The position numbers and the translations under genes are program-made. Of a stretch of DNA of 64,000 nucleotides, positions 28,237-37,391 are shown piece by piece; positions within the stretch are counted from its first letter, which is position 1, and each line of letters starts with the position of its first letter. The notes under the pieces were generated by a model. That model was not told the DNA's origin, did no database searches, and was given only the letters and a program-made list of their open reading frames with translations. Source of the DNA: Phycisphaerales bacterium (GTDB taxonomy: Bacteria > Planctomycetota > Phycisphaerae > Phycisphaerales > UBA1924); NCBI GenBank assembly GCA_017642965.1, contig JAEPOJ010000021.1, positions 1 to 64,000 on the forward strand, in the 5' to 3' direction.

Positions 28237-28890
28237 TCAATCAGTCTCGGGCGTGGTCTGGTGATACCGCAGCCCAAGTTCGTTCACAATCTCGTCGTCG
28301 CCCATGAGCGCATCGCTCAGGAGCTTGCGTGCCCTGTGGAGACGGCTCATCACCGTGCCGATCGGCACCTCGATGATCTCCGCGATCTCGCGGTACTTGA
28401 GACCATCAACGCCCCAGAGCATGAGCACCTCGCGGTACTCTTCCTTCAAATCGTCGATCGCCGACTTCAGCCGGCCATCCACGTGCTCCCAGTTCAGGTC
28501 GCCACGGTCCCACACCGGCGGCGCCTCGTCAGGAAGCGATTCGGTCGACGACTCGTCAAAGAACGAATCGACGCTTGTCGGCTGGCGAGACTGCTTCTTG
28601 ATCCGCGTGTAGAACACATTGTGGCAGATCGCAAACAGCCATGATCGCATCCCACCGGAGCCCGACGTCGGGTCATCCGGATCGCTCTTGTCCTCGAAAC
28701 GCTCGATCGTCCCCGGACGGAACGCTCTCGTGTACACCTCCTGAACAAGCTCTTCGGCTTCCTCAGGGCGGCGCGCCAGATGCATCGCCATGCGATACAC
28801 CGCGTCAAGGTGCTCAAGGGCGAGTTGTTCGAACTTCTGACGCTCCAACGATCCGCCCTTCTTCACAGTGGAAAACAGCGATCCCCGCAC
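28237..28890 (-). CDS. ECF-type RNA polymerase sigma factor
   Basis: A 217-aa sigma-70-family factor. Region 2 is visible as YRMAMHLARRPEEAEELVQEVYTRAF and GMRSWLFAICHNVFYTRIKK, and region 4 as LKEEYREVLMLWGVDGLKYREIAEI with IPIGTVMSRLHRARK-like HTH (PIGTVMSRLHRARKLL). The start codon is GTG at 28890. It pairs with the anti-sigma gene downstream. Its own promoter must lie in the 105 bp between its start and the prophage end. Before the prophage inserted, this intergenic region was shared with the divergent host gene that now begins at 63968. Confidence 0.9.
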   Translation of the reverse strand: MRGSLFSTVKKGGSLERQKFEQLALEHLDAVYRMAMHLARRPEEAEELVQEVYTRAFRPGTIERFEDKSDPDDPTSGSGGMRSWLFAICHNVFYTRIKKQSRQPTSVDSFFDESSTESLPDEAPPVWDRGDLNWEHVDGRLKSAIDDLKEEYREVLMLWGVDGLKYREIAEIIEVPIGTVMSRLHRARKLLSDALMGDDEIVNELGLRYHQTTPETD

Positions 28891-28994
28891 GCCTATTCCG
28901 GTGCGTAACTGATGATAGCGCAGAACGATCGGTTAGGTTTACGTGTTCTCGGACATACCGCGCATGCGCCCCGTTTCACACCAAAAACAATGAC

Positions 28995-28999
28995 CCACG
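28995..28999. repeat. Left copy of the prophage target-site duplication (CCACG)
   Basis: CCACG directly abuts the left prophage end, and the same five bases, plus the next C, abut the right end at 63939. A five-base duplication is what Mu-type transposition generates. Confidence 0.6.
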
Positions 29000-29046
29000 C
29001 ATGGTCCGCAACAAATCAGTGGAAAGTCCGCAATAGAACCGGAAAG
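29000..29046 (+). repeat. Left prophage end with tandem transposase-site-like repeats
   Basis: Two copies of a related motif: TCCGCAACAAATCAGTGGAAAG (from 29005) and TCCGCAATAGAACCGGAAAG (from 29027). The right end read inwards has GCCGCAAGGAAATACCGGAAGAG. The shared pattern CCGCAA-N8 to 10-GGAA is what arrayed MuA-type binding sites would look like. Confidence 0.6.
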
Positions 29047-29125
29047 CCCCTCAGCGCACAGGATCGCCCACCGTTAAAGTGGGCTGTTTAGACGCCGGGT
29101 TGTCGATCCGCCTCAGCGGACCAAC

Positions 29126-30536
29126 TCATTCACGAGGAGCGTCACAGCACCCCCCCTGTCTGAGTGCACGAGCTTCCTGCTCCGGGTCGTAGCCCATCGC
29201 ATCGAGCTCCTCTTCCGAGATCAGCCCCCGCTTCCGAGGGCCTGTGTTCTTGACGTTCTTGAGCCCAATGGCGCTGCCCGCGTGGGTCCGCACCTGGGCG
29301 ACCTGACGCTGCTGGAACGTCAGGACGGCCGCACAATCGGGGCAGTCGGCGTACCAGGGGGCATCGCAGCACGAGGGCCAGTTGGGCGATCCGAACTGGC
29401 ATGCCGGGTCGTTGCACGGGTTCGTGGGGCCGGGGCCAGCCGTGTTGCAGCCCGACTGTGACCGGCGGATCGTTCGAGGTGATGACCGTGGGGTAGTATC
29501 GCTCGCCCATGTAGATCATGGTGAGCGAGCCTGGATCCAACGACGCGGGGTCGTAGGTGATCTCGCCAGGACCACCCGAGCACTTGCGGGCGATGCGGTA
29601 GGGCGACTGCGGGCAGGGCGTCGTCAGCGCCTCCACGGCGACCGGGCTCTGGGTGGAGAGCTTGCTCGAGATGAAGTAGAGCACCGAGTTGTAACGCACG
29701 GTCTGGGTGCCGCCGGGGATCGTGGCCGGGTCGATGGTGATGGTTCCCGCCTGCCCATCGCATCGGTAGCAAACGGGCCACTCGGCCGGGGTGCATCGCA
29801 GGTCTTCCCAGGTCACCGCGACCGGGGTCTCGTTGCTTCGCTGGCCGGTGAGCCGGTACTTCACGCTGTTGTAGAAGCAGTACTGGTGATTGATCGGCCT
29901 GCCCGAAACATCGACCGTGATGTGATCATCCGGATCATCGCAGTTGATCGCGTAGTAGTTGTTCGAGGGATGCCCGGCCGGGCATTCGATCGGCGTCACG
30001 ATCAGCGTGGCGTTGTTGGGAAGCACGACCTTCTGGCATACCGTCGAGATCGAGTTCTCCAGGACCGTCCCGAATGGGACCGGGTCGCCGCTGTACTGGA
30101 AGAGCACGCCATCGGACGAGCCTGCGCCGCCGAACTGCTCCGAGGTAATCTCCGCCCCAACCACGTGCCACTCATCGAAGAAATCCACGCCGTCGGTGCA
30201 CGTGAGCGTGATCACGATCGTGAACCGCTCGTACACGATGCCGATGTGTGTGACGCCGCTGTCGTCGTACTCACCGCGCACCATGCAGAAGAAGTTGTCC
30301 GACCAGGCGACGCCATCGCCAACGATGTGCGAGCCGTTGATCCCCTCGAAGCTGTGCGGGCGATCGAGCGGGACGGCCGCAGTGAGCTCGGGCACCCACA
30401 TGCTTGAGTTGATGTCCGGGCGTTCACAATCGGCCAGCTCGAAGCCCGCGATCGTCACCAGCAGGCAGACAGGCGGATCTTCATCGCAGGGGAATCCGCC
30501 GGACCCGGTACAGTTGCAGCATCGATCGATGTTCAT
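29126..30536 (-). CDS. Terminal tail-module protein, Cys-rich repeats, frame interrupted near 29450
   Basis: The last late gene, nearest the left end. From ATG 30536 (ATGA overlap with the gene upstream) the frame is coding until PPVTVG, then turns into Pro/Arg/Gly-rich non-coding-like sequence. Skipping the base at 29450 (+1 shift) restores a convincing frame: CNTAGPGPTNPCNDPACQFG, then PSCCDAPWYADCPDC, and GLISEEELDAMGYDPEQEAR to a TGA at 29126, about 469 aa in all. The central part has three repeats of about 60 aa (NETPVAVTWEDLRC, TQSPVAVEALTTPC, NDPPVTVGCNTAG-PC); the third only completes across the shift, which supports the corrected frame. Without the shift the frame ends at 29142. The N-terminus and repeats are Cys-rich, unusual for a virion protein. 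Confidence 0.7.
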
Positions 30537-32848
30537 TCGCACACCCCATCGATCGCGTTCACCGCCTGGAAGAGCCAGTAGTCCGAACCATCGATCTTGA
30601 ATGGGCCGTCAAGGCGCACCACCGCCCGATCGCTGATGGGCTGGATGGCGAAGTCTCCATTGAGGTTGGCGACGTCGACGCCGTTGCCCTGGACGCCGGT
30701 GCCGGTGTTGAGCATCTCGATCGTGTTGTACGCGGTCCCGTGCGTCGAGCTCTTTCGCGATGCGCCTGTGGTGACCGGCTCGCCACCCTCAAACCGAACC
30801 TCCTCCCAGTCGTAGACCCACCTGTTGTCGCCATCCGCCGTGCTGCCCGTGATGCGTGCATAGATCGATCCCATCTCCGGGATCGTCGCCAGCTCAGCTC
30901 GCGGCCGCGGACCCGCATCGATCGTGCCCGTCACACCCGAAACCGAACGCTCACGCCCACGCGTCGAGGCCATCCCCTCTGGCGTGGAGGACTGCATGCC
31001 GCCGCCCGACTTCTCCTCGGCCACGAACGTCGTGCGCAGATCTCCGAGCGACGCGCTGGAACGGTTGAGCTGGATCGCGCCGATGCCCGAAGTGACCGAG
31101 CGGCCCGCGACGCGCTGGAGCTTCTCGAAGTGCGATCGCGGGATCTCGTGCTGGTTGATCGTAATGACCGTCGTGTTGCGGTACACGTCGAAGAGCACGC
31201 TCGTGACCGCACCGTCGAGATCGCCGGGGTTGATGTCCACGATCCCGCGAAGACGGATCACGCCCGCCTGCGCCGAACCGCTGCTCAGGTACGCGATCGC
31301 GTACTGACGCGCGACCTCGTTGATCTGCACCGCGTTGAGCGTGACGCGGATCTGCGTGCCCTCATCCACCGTGTGCACGTTGCGAAGGAAGGGGGCGGCG
31401 ACCTTCACCACGAACGGGTCAGCGAGCGCTTCCTCGAGGCCAGCCGTATTGGTCGGCTCGACGGTGATCACCCCGCCGTCCTCCTGCCACTCGAAGCAGA
31501 TCGCGAAGTAGTCGACCAGGTACTCGCCGGTGTTCGCTTCATGCGCGAACGTGATCGCCAGGTCATCCGAGTTCAGCTCACGCACGTCGCTGCGCCGCCC
31601 GGATTCGAGCCCGTTGACACGCAGGAACTCGGCCGTCGTGGGCAGCACGAACACGCCCTGCCCTGGGATCGCCCGCAGCCCCTCGAGGCGGACGAGCGGG
31701 TCCGCGTCATGGGCGGGGATGTTCTTGAGCTGATCGCCGGGCAGCTTCACGGCGCAGCGTGCCTCCACCACGCCCGCGCTGCCAGCGAAGGGCAGGAACT
31801 CGCCCGCGTCCAGGTTGGTCGGGATATTGATAAATCGCGACTTCGTCGCCAGGTGATTGTCCGCTGGATCATCATCGAGCCGCAGTGCGCGGTAGAGCTG
31901 GCCCAGCTCGCGTGCGCCCTCCGGGTCCGCGTTGCCCGGCTTGAGCCCCTCCTGGTACGTCGCCAGCGCACCCGCGTCCTGGTCAACCCACTCGTTCGTG
32001 ACCGAGTCATACACGACCCAGTTGAACTCGCTGAGTTCGAGCGTGGTGATCTCGACGCTGCGGGTGGTCCCGCTGGTGATCACGATCTTGTTCGCACGCG
32101 CAGCCGGTGTGCTGATCAGCTCGTACGGCTCGGCCACGTCCTGGATCGCCTGGGGGATCGTGACGGGCTGCCCCGCCCGCAGGAGCGGACGCACCGCGAT
32201 CGTGCCATCGTTGAGCTGCACGATCGTCCAGCCGATGCGGCCGAGGATCGCTTCGAGCTCGTAGATCGGGCGGGCGTTGCCCCAGTCCATGGGGCCGGGC
32301 GCATCTATCGGGTTGCCGTCGATGCCGAGGTTCAGCTTGGCGGGGGCGGTTTCGTAGGGGAGCCCGATCGCGGCGAGCGCGTACTCGACCAGCTCCTGGA
32401 TCGTCTTGTAGTCGTCGCCCGCTGTATCGACGAAACCGTTCTCGTCGAGCTCGTTGAACGTCTTCTGCTGGATCAGGTTGCCGTAGCCGTCGCGCTGTGC
32501 ACGCAGGGCGTTCTCGAAGATCAGCCGGTACTGCTTCGGCTCGGGCGTGCCGTCCGGATCGTCGGTCTCGTTCCCGAACGTGATTGGGAGCTTTGATTTG
32601 AGCAGGTAGCCCGAGAGCGTGAGATCGTTGCTCGCCTGGGCTGTGTTGATCTTGAACTCGAAGTCGCCGTGGTCGTCGAAGCCCGCTGGCCACTCGTCCT
32701 TCTGCACGATCATCGTGATCGGGTCACCCGATGCGCCGACGGTGCGCCTGATCGGTCCTTCGAGGTTTGCGCGTACGGTGTCCACGTGCCAGTTCTGGGT
32801 GACGCGATCGCGGTTGCGGATCCGGATGGTGGCTTGGGGAAGCGTCAT
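30533..32848 (-). CDS. Large tail-tip/hub-like virion protein
   Basis: A 771-aa protein positioned after the tape measure and one other tail gene, where siphophages encode tail-tip or hub proteins. It begins TLPQATIRIRNRDRVTQNWH and contains an early alpha/beta segment (YKTIQELVEYALAAIGLPYE, LEAILGRIGWTIVQLNDGTI) resembling the gp27/hub-like region of tail proteins, then long beta-rich stretches. The start (ATG 32848) overlaps the preceding stop by ATGA, and its own stop overlaps the next start the same way. No enzymatic motif was recognised. The assignment is by position and general composition. Confidence 0.6.
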   Translation of the reverse strand: MTLPQATIRIRNRDRVTQNWHVDTVRANLEGPIRRTVGASGDPITMIVQKDEWPAGFDDHGDFEFKINTAQASNDLTLSGYLLKSKLPITFGNETDDPDGTPEPKQYRLIFENALRAQRDGYGNLIQQKTFNELDENGFVDTAGDDYKTIQELVEYALAAIGLPYETAPAKLNLGIDGNPIDAPGPMDWGNARPIYELEAILGRIGWTIVQLNDGTIAVRPLLRAGQPVTIPQAIQDVAEPYELISTPAARANKIVITSGTTRSVEITTLELSEFNWVVYDSVTNEWVDQDAGALATYQEGLKPGNADPEGARELGQLYRALRLDDDPADNHLATKSRFINIPTNLDAGEFLPFAGSAGVVEARCAVKLPGDQLKNIPAHDADPLVRLEGLRAIPGQGVFVLPTTAEFLRVNGLESGRRSDVRELNSDDLAITFAHEANTGEYLVDYFAICFEWQEDGGVITVEPTNTAGLEEALADPFVVKVAAPFLRNVHTVDEGTQIRVTLNAVQINEVARQYAIAYLSSGSAQAGVIRLRGIVDINPGDLDGAVTSVLFDVYRNTTVITINQHEIPRSHFEKLQRVAGRSVTSGIGAIQLNRSSASLGDLRTTFVAEEKSGGGMQSSTPEGMASTRGRERSVSGVTGTIDAGPRPRAELATIPEMGSIYARITGSTADGDNRWVYDWEEVRFEGGEPVTTGASRKSSTHGTAYNTIEMLNTGTGVQGNGVDVANLNGDFAIQPISDRAVVRLDGPFKIDGSDYWLFQAVNAIDGVCE

Positions 32849-34083
32849 GAGAGCTCTCCCAGCTGGCGTGGATCCGGGAGCGGATCGGGCTCGGTCGCGT
32901 AGAGGTAGTTGATGGTGCGCGAGTAGGTGCTGAACAACCCACGGCTCGCCTTGCTGATCCGAGCACCGCCGACCTGGAACTCGCTGTCGAGGTGGGTCGA
33001 AGGATCGACGTCGGCGAACGAGCCGATGAACTCGATCGAGAGCGACTCGGTGAGGTTGTATGGCAGCTTGAGACCGAGGTGCAGCGCGGGGTCGCTCTGG
33101 AGGTAGGACGAGGCGATGAGATCACGCCCGCCACCGCCCTGCGAGATCGACTCGTCGAGTCGGGTGATGAAGATGTTAGGGAAGTCCACGTGCGTGACGC
33201 CCGAGACGTACTGGTAGCTGAAGCTGACACGTCCCGAGGGGAGCGAGGGGGTGCTCGGCCCGTCCTTACGCATGAGCTTGAGGTTCGTGGTCTGGGCGAC
33301 GAGCTGCGAGTTCGCGAACGCCGTCGCGTTGCCACCCTCGGCGTAGCCGCTGATCGTGCGGATCCAACGGCCGGACGAGTCCTTCACCGTGCGGTCCTCG
33401 ACCGATGCCTCGGTCACGTCCTGCTGGCCGGTGGTCGAGGGGGACACCGTGTAGGAGTACTCGCACTCGGCGGGGTTGTTGCCCGTCTTGATCCTCGAAA
33501 CGACGCCATCGCCAGAAGTGCTCGCCGCGTTGCGTGCCGGGGTGATGATGTTCGTTTGCACGTAGTCGGCCGCGTCGTTGCCCTGGTCCATCTTCAGCGA
33601 CCCGCTCACGCTCGTGACGGCCGTGCCGTCCGTGTTGGTCGTGATCTCGGTCGTGGTCGAGTGCTCGTAGATCCCGTTGCCATCGGCCAGGGGGATGCGG
33701 GTGGTGGCGCGGAGATTGAAGCACTGGTACTGGGCTCGCGACTTCTCGGGGATGTCGACGATCTCGACACGCGGGTAGCTGATCATGCTCCCGCCGGCTC
33801 CGCTCGCGGGGAGCTGGCGTGCCGTGCCACGCTCGGTCAGTATGACGGCCACGCCGCGCTTGGCCAGCTCGCTGCGCAGCGTCTGGTTGAGCTGCGTGAT
33901 CGATGTCGGCTCCGCGATCTCGGCCAGGCATTCGAGTTCCCATGTAATCTCCTCGTACGAGTTGGTGTCGGTGTCCTCCAGACCGATCACCTTGCTGGTC
34001 CCTCGGATCTGCGTGACGGGGTACTCGGCGGACGTGCCCACCTTGACCTTGGAGTACGGGATGAGATCGCTGGTGAGCGTCAT
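32845..34083 (-). CDS. Distal tail protein, unknown
   Basis: A 412-aa beta-rich, Ser/Thr-rich protein directly downstream of the tape-measure gene (ATGA overlap at both ends). It has repeated Y-x-Y and strand-like segments (YSYTVSPSTTGQQDVTEASV, GRVSFSYQYVSGVTHVDF). Its place between tape measure and the tail-tip/hub protein fits a distal-tail or baseplate-collar role. No characterised family was recognised. Confidence 0.55.
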   Translation of the reverse strand: MTLTSDLIPYSKVKVGTSAEYPVTQIRGTSKVIGLEDTDTNSYEEITWELECLAEIAEPTSITQLNQTLRSELAKRGVAVILTERGTARQLPASGAGGSMISYPRVEIVDIPEKSRAQYQCFNLRATTRIPLADGNGIYEHSTTTEITTNTDGTAVTSVSGSLKMDQGNDAADYVQTNIITPARNAASTSGDGVVSRIKTGNNPAECEYSYTVSPSTTGQQDVTEASVEDRTVKDSSGRWIRTISGYAEGGNATAFANSQLVAQTTNLKLMRKDGPSTPSLPSGRVSFSYQYVSGVTHVDFPNIFITRLDESISQGGGGRDLIASSYLQSDPALHLGLKLPYNLTESLSIEFIGSFADVDPSTHLDSEFQVGGARISKASRGLFSTYSRTINYLYATEPDPLPDPRQLGELS

Positions 34084-35123
34084 GGTCCCATCTCCGCGAG
34101 GTACTCCTGGCCACGCTCACGGTTACGGTCTTGGGCTGCGCGAATCCGACGTGCTTCGGGGCTGATATCTGTGCTCTGCACAAAGCTCTCGACACGGTCG
34201 CTGGCAACGAAGTAGTTGTAGAAGACCTCCTCGCCTACGTTCTGGATCGAGCCCACCGTTGTCGCGACCGCTTCGAGCACACCGAGCAGTGCCTCGAGGA
34301 TGACCTTGAAGTCGCGAGCCGCAGGACCGAGCTTCTCGTTGATCGATGCCGCAAGGTTGATGATGCTCTCGTCGGAGATCTCAGCAGTATCGGTAAACGC
34401 AAGGATCAGCTCGCGAACCACACTCGCCTGGACACCATCGATCGCCTGCTGCATGATCCCGAGGTTGGTGTTCAGCGCAGCGAGCTTCGAGTTGGCGTTC
34501 CGGTCGACCACATAACCGAGACGCACGTACTGATCGATCATTTTGGCGATCGCTTCAGACCCTCCACCGATCGCATTGATGAGTTCAGGTCCGCCCATAC
34601 GCCCAAAGATCTGCATGGCGATCGCGGATCGTGTTGCGGGATCCGGCAGCTTGCTAAGCGCATCGACGATCGCAGAAAAGCGGGCATCGGTTCCTTCGAG
34701 ACCATTGAGGCTTACGCCCAGCTGCTGTACTAGCTCGTTCGTGAGCTTCCCGCCGCTGTTGTAGTCCTCAATGAACTTGTTGAAGAATGTCATGCCCTGC
34801 GATGCCCGCTCGGCTGTGAAGCCCGCAACTTCGAGACGCTTCTGGAGAGCGATGAGCAGACCCTCGCTTGCGCCGGTCTGCTGACTTAGACGCTCGATCG
34901 TCTCTGCGTATGCGAGCGTCTCCTGCGAGTTCCGGACCAGGTAGCCGCCGACATTCTTGAGGATCTGGATCGAGCCCAACAGCGGATTGCTCACGAAGGA
35001 AGTGAAAGTCTGACCGAAGATCCTGTTCGCGGCCTGCGCGTTGATCATCCCTCGGGCATAGTCCTTCTCATCCAGACCGAGCCGCGCGTTGAATCGCCCC
35101 AAGATGTTCCCGCCGCCGATCAC
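34080..35123 (-). CDS. Short tail tape-measure protein
   Basis: A 347-aa, almost entirely helical protein. It contains NILGRFNARLGLDEKDYARG, a phrase typical of the start of tape-measure proteins of Mu/B3-like phages, then LSQQTGASEGLLIALQKRLE and FGRMGGPELINAIGGGSEAI, which match tape-measure repeats. A GTG start overlaps the previous stop (GTGA). At the usual 0.15 nm per residue the tail would be only about 50 nm long. No sheath gene is present, so the tail is probably short and non-contractile. There are few hydrophobic segments, unlike long siphophage tape measures. Confidence 0.75.
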   Translation of the reverse strand: MIGGGNILGRFNARLGLDEKDYARGMINAQAANRIFGQTFTSFVSNPLLGSIQILKNVGGYLVRNSQETLAYAETIERLSQQTGASEGLLIALQKRLEVAGFTAERASQGMTFFNKFIEDYNSGGKLTNELVQQLGVSLNGLEGTDARFSAIVDALSKLPDPATRSAIAMQIFGRMGGPELINAIGGGSEAIAKMIDQYVRLGYVVDRNANSKLAALNTNLGIMQQAIDGVQASVVRELILAFTDTAEISDESIINLAASINEKLGPAARDFKVILEALLGVLEAVATTVGSIQNVGEEVFYNYFVASDRVESFVQSTDISPEARRIRAAQDRNRERGQEYLAEMGP

Positions 35124-35686
35124 TCTCGCTTGCTCCCGTCTTCGTTGTAGATCAATGGGTTCAGCCGAGCTTCAAACGGGTACGGTTCGCCGGGCTTGAG
35201 CTGCACCATGCCGCCCGCGTTCGGAGCGTCCTCTGCGGGCTGAGGTGACTGACGACGCAGGTGCTCGCTGATGCGTTCGCGGGCGTGGAGTGAGCAGGCG
35301 TGGATCCACTCCTCCTGCGCCGCCATGTAGGTGCTGAAGATCTGCACGCACTCAGCGTGCTTCAGCTCGCTGACGAGATCCGCGTACGCATCGCCCAGGA
35401 TGATGGTGCAGATGCTTCGCGTGTGCGCTGCCCCACCATCGGTCGGAAGATCCTTCACATCGATACGAGGGCCACCGAAGATCACCCGCCACAACCAAAC
35501 GAACAAGCCCGGCCATCGCTTGGTCCTGGCGTCGAGCTGGGCCTGCGTCGGGACGGGTGACTCGTTGATCTCCGGCGCGTCCTGGGGCGAGATCATGGGC
35601 AGCTCCATGCCGCGCACGCGGACGCTGAAGTCCCACTTGGGCATCGCTGCCAGGTCGATCGAGTTGAGCTTGGGCTTGCTGTCCAT
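35120..35686 (-). CDS. Phage protein between tube and tape measure (possible tail chaperone)
   Basis: A 188-aa protein encoded between the tail-tube-like gene and the tape measure, the place of tail assembly chaperones. The N-terminal half is compact (LAAMPKWDFSVRVRGMELPM); the middle is helical with Cys residues (AYADLVSELKHAECVQIFST, EEWIHACSLHARERISEHLR); the C-terminus is Pro-rich. No slippery sequence giving a G/GT-type frameshift product was identified, because the downstream frame is the tape measure itself. The ATG at 35686 overlaps the previous stop (TGATG). Function is inferred from position only. Confidence 0.5.
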   Translation of the reverse strand: MDSKPKLNSIDLAAMPKWDFSVRVRGMELPMISPQDAPEINESPVPTQAQLDARTKRWPGLFVWLWRVIFGGPRIDVKDLPTDGGAAHTRSICTIILGDAYADLVSELKHAECVQIFSTYMAAQEEWIHACSLHARERISEHLRRQSPQPAEDAPNAGGMVQLKPGEPYPFEARLNPLIYNEDGSKRE

Positions 35687-36168
35687 CACGGTGCCACGTA
35701 CCCGATCTGGACCACGTCGCCCGTCGCCGCGTCAAGGATCGCGGTGCCCTTGACCTGCTGCTTGGCGACCGGCCCCCCGTCGATGTTGAAGCCCATTCCG
35801 CCGAAGACAACGGCGGGGAAGACGATGTCCTTGGTGGTGTCATTTCCATCGGCGGCATTGTGCAAGCGCACGCTGATCGCTGGCATCTTCGAGCCAACCG
35901 CAGGGAGCTTGTTCACCGGCGCGGTTGGAGCAGTGATCCCGTTCCACCGCTTCATGTCATCGATCGTGCGCTCGATGAACTCGAACGCGAGCTCGGTCTT
36001 GTGTCCCTGCACCATCATCGCGATCGGCGTGGTGCCGTTCCGCTGGGTGGTGACGGGTGCCAGGTCGAGCCCCTCGCCGACCGACACGCTCATCTCGAAT
36101 GGGGCTGCGCTTCCTCCGAGGAACACGTCCCACTGATTCCCCTGAACGTTGTTGACGTCTTCTGGCAT
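35686..36168 (-). CDS. Tail tube-like protein
   Basis: A 160-aa beta-rich protein with a strong ribosome-binding site (GAGGAG, 7 nt before ATG 36168). Segments such as SVSVGEGLDLAPVTTQRNGT, ELAFEFIERTIDDMKRWNGI and FPAVVFGGMGFNIDGG, together with its position between tail terminator and tape measure, fit a tail-tube subunit. The C-terminal GTAILDAATGDVVQIGYVAP resembles the end of tube proteins. Assignment is mainly syntenic. Confidence 0.6.
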   Translation of the reverse strand: MPEDVNNVQGNQWDVFLGGSAAPFEMSVSVGEGLDLAPVTTQRNGTTPIAMMVQGHKTELAFEFIERTIDDMKRWNGITAPTAPVNKLPAVGSKMPAISVRLHNAADGNDTTKDIVFPAVVFGGMGFNIDGGPVAKQQVKGTAILDAATGDVVQIGYVAP

Positions 36169-36172
36169 CTGG

Positions 36173-36676
36173 TTACTCCTCAACCGTGGCGGTGTACTGC
36201 ACCGCGTGTGTTTCGATCGCGAACTCCGCGACGGCCTGACCGCCGGGGCTTCGTGGTGCTGTCTGCGGGAACGTGAGCTGCTGCATCCCGGTCAGCCGCC
36301 ACACGTAGTGCGTGCCGACCTCGGACGGGACGCCGATCACGCCGGGCATGTACTCGCCCTCGGTCTTGACCTCATAGCGTGAGTTGGGGAACAGCAGGTT
36401 CTGGACCTCGCCGAGCAGCTGCATCACCTCGCTGTTGCTGTCGCCCTCGGCATGGATGACCAGGTCGATCCGCTGGGTCACGCCCAGGACCTCGTCGTCC
36501 GCGCTGGGCTGCTGGCTGATCACCAGCGCGGGCGAGAGCCGGTGCTTCTTGGCGGGGAGCTTGTCGGCGTAGATGTTGCCCTTCGCCGAGCTGCTCGGCT
36601 CGACGAAGGTCAGGTCCATCTCGCGGCCGAGGAAACGCCCCAGCTGCACGCACATGTCGATCGCGTGGAGCTTCAT
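36173..36676 (-). CDS. Tail terminator/completion protein
   Basis: A 167-aa protein, start ATG 36676 overlapping the previous stop (ATGA). It has an alpha/beta layout: N-terminal helix, YADKLPAKKHRLSPALVISQ, a strand DLVIHAEGDSNSEVMQLLGE and a C-terminal beta region ending HAVQYTATVEE. It sits between the gp10-like protein and the tube, the place of tail terminator proteins (gpU-like). A longer reading from 36760 overlaps the neighbouring gene in another frame and lacks a ribosome-binding site. Confidence 0.58.
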   Translation of the reverse strand: MKLHAIDMCVQLGRFLGREMDLTFVEPSSSAKGNIYADKLPAKKHRLSPALVISQQPSADDEVLGVTQRIDLVIHAEGDSNSEVMQLLGEVQNLLFPNSRYEVKTEGEYMPGVIGVPSEVGTHYVWRLTGMQQLTFPQTAPRSPGGQAVAEFAIETHAVQYTATVEE

Positions 36677-37026
36677 TCTGCACCCCGCTCTCTCAGCGCC
36701 TTGATGATCGCCTTGCGGCCGACGCGTGCGAAGTTGCGGACGACGGCGTTCCAGAACCACCGCGACTTGGTCGGGTGGGTCTCGTGGACCGCGAGCCCGT
36801 AGTCGGCGTTGACGCCGATTTCTACGGCATCGCCGTCGAAGTCCTTGCGGTAGTGCGACTCGCCCAGGAAGCCGGTCAGCTTGGGCGCATCGACCTGGGC
36901 CTCGCCGAGGAGACCATCGCCCAGGTCCTCCAGGACCTGGGGCTTGATCTCGTCGGGCAGCCGCTCAAGGCGGTTGAGGAAGTTGCGGATCTGGTGGATG
37001 GGGATCTCGGCGGTGGTCTCCGGCAT
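36673..37026 (-). CDS. HK97 gp10-like neck/tail-completion protein
   Basis: A 117-aa protein. The pattern VDAPKLTGFLGESHYRKDFD, followed by VEIGVNADYGLAVHET and a helical tail AVVRNFARVGRKAIIKALRE, is the hallmark of the HK97 gp10 family (V-D-A-P-x-x-T-G, then Y-A-x-x-V-H). These proteins act at the head-tail interface or tail completion. The ATG at 37026 overlaps the previous stop (TGATG), and the stop overlaps the next gene (ATGA). Confidence 0.75.
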   Translation of the reverse strand: MPETTAEIPIHQIRNFLNRLERLPDEIKPQVLEDLGDGLLGEAQVDAPKLTGFLGESHYRKDFDGDAVEIGVNADYGLAVHETHPTKSRWFWNAVVRNFARVGRKAIIKALRERGAE

Positions 37027-37391
37027 CACGCACCCCCCGCGTTGTCATCGCGCACCGCGAGGGTGAGCTCGAGCACGTTGCCGATCCCGCGCGCGTTCAC
37101 ATCGGTCACGTCGTACTCGGTCTCTGTAGCGTTGAGGGTATTCGGCTTGATGACCAGGCGGTCACCGACCTGGGCCTCGTGCCCGATCACATCGAGCTGA
37201 GAGCGGTTGATCCAGATCATCGCGTCGTTGCGGATATCCCGCTGGCGATCGGTCTCGACCCGGTACGCCTTGGGATTGATCAGCTGAACCGGAACAAGGT
37301 GCGTGACCAGCTCATCGCCCAGCGCGGGTTCGCCCAGACCGGTTGCGCCGGACTGGGTCTTGAGCGAGATGAGCTTTGCGTTCGACATCAT
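37026..37391 (-). CDS. Head closure (stopper)-like protein
   Basis: A 121-aa beta-barrel-like protein. Segments NRSQLDVIGHEAQVGDRLVI and ATETEYDVTDVNARGIGNVL, ending in a strand LELTLAVRDD, resemble SPP1 gp16-type stopper proteins. Position between the adaptor-containing fusion protein and the gp10-like protein supports this. The start ATG at 37391 overlaps the stop of the previous gene by one base (TGATG), with GGAG 8 nt upstream. Confidence 0.6.
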   Translation of the reverse strand: MMSNAKLISLKTQSGATGLGEPALGDELVTHLVPVQLINPKAYRVETDRQRDIRNDAMIWINRSQLDVIGHEAQVGDRLVIKPNTLNATETEYDVTDVNARGIGNVLELTLAVRDDNAGGA

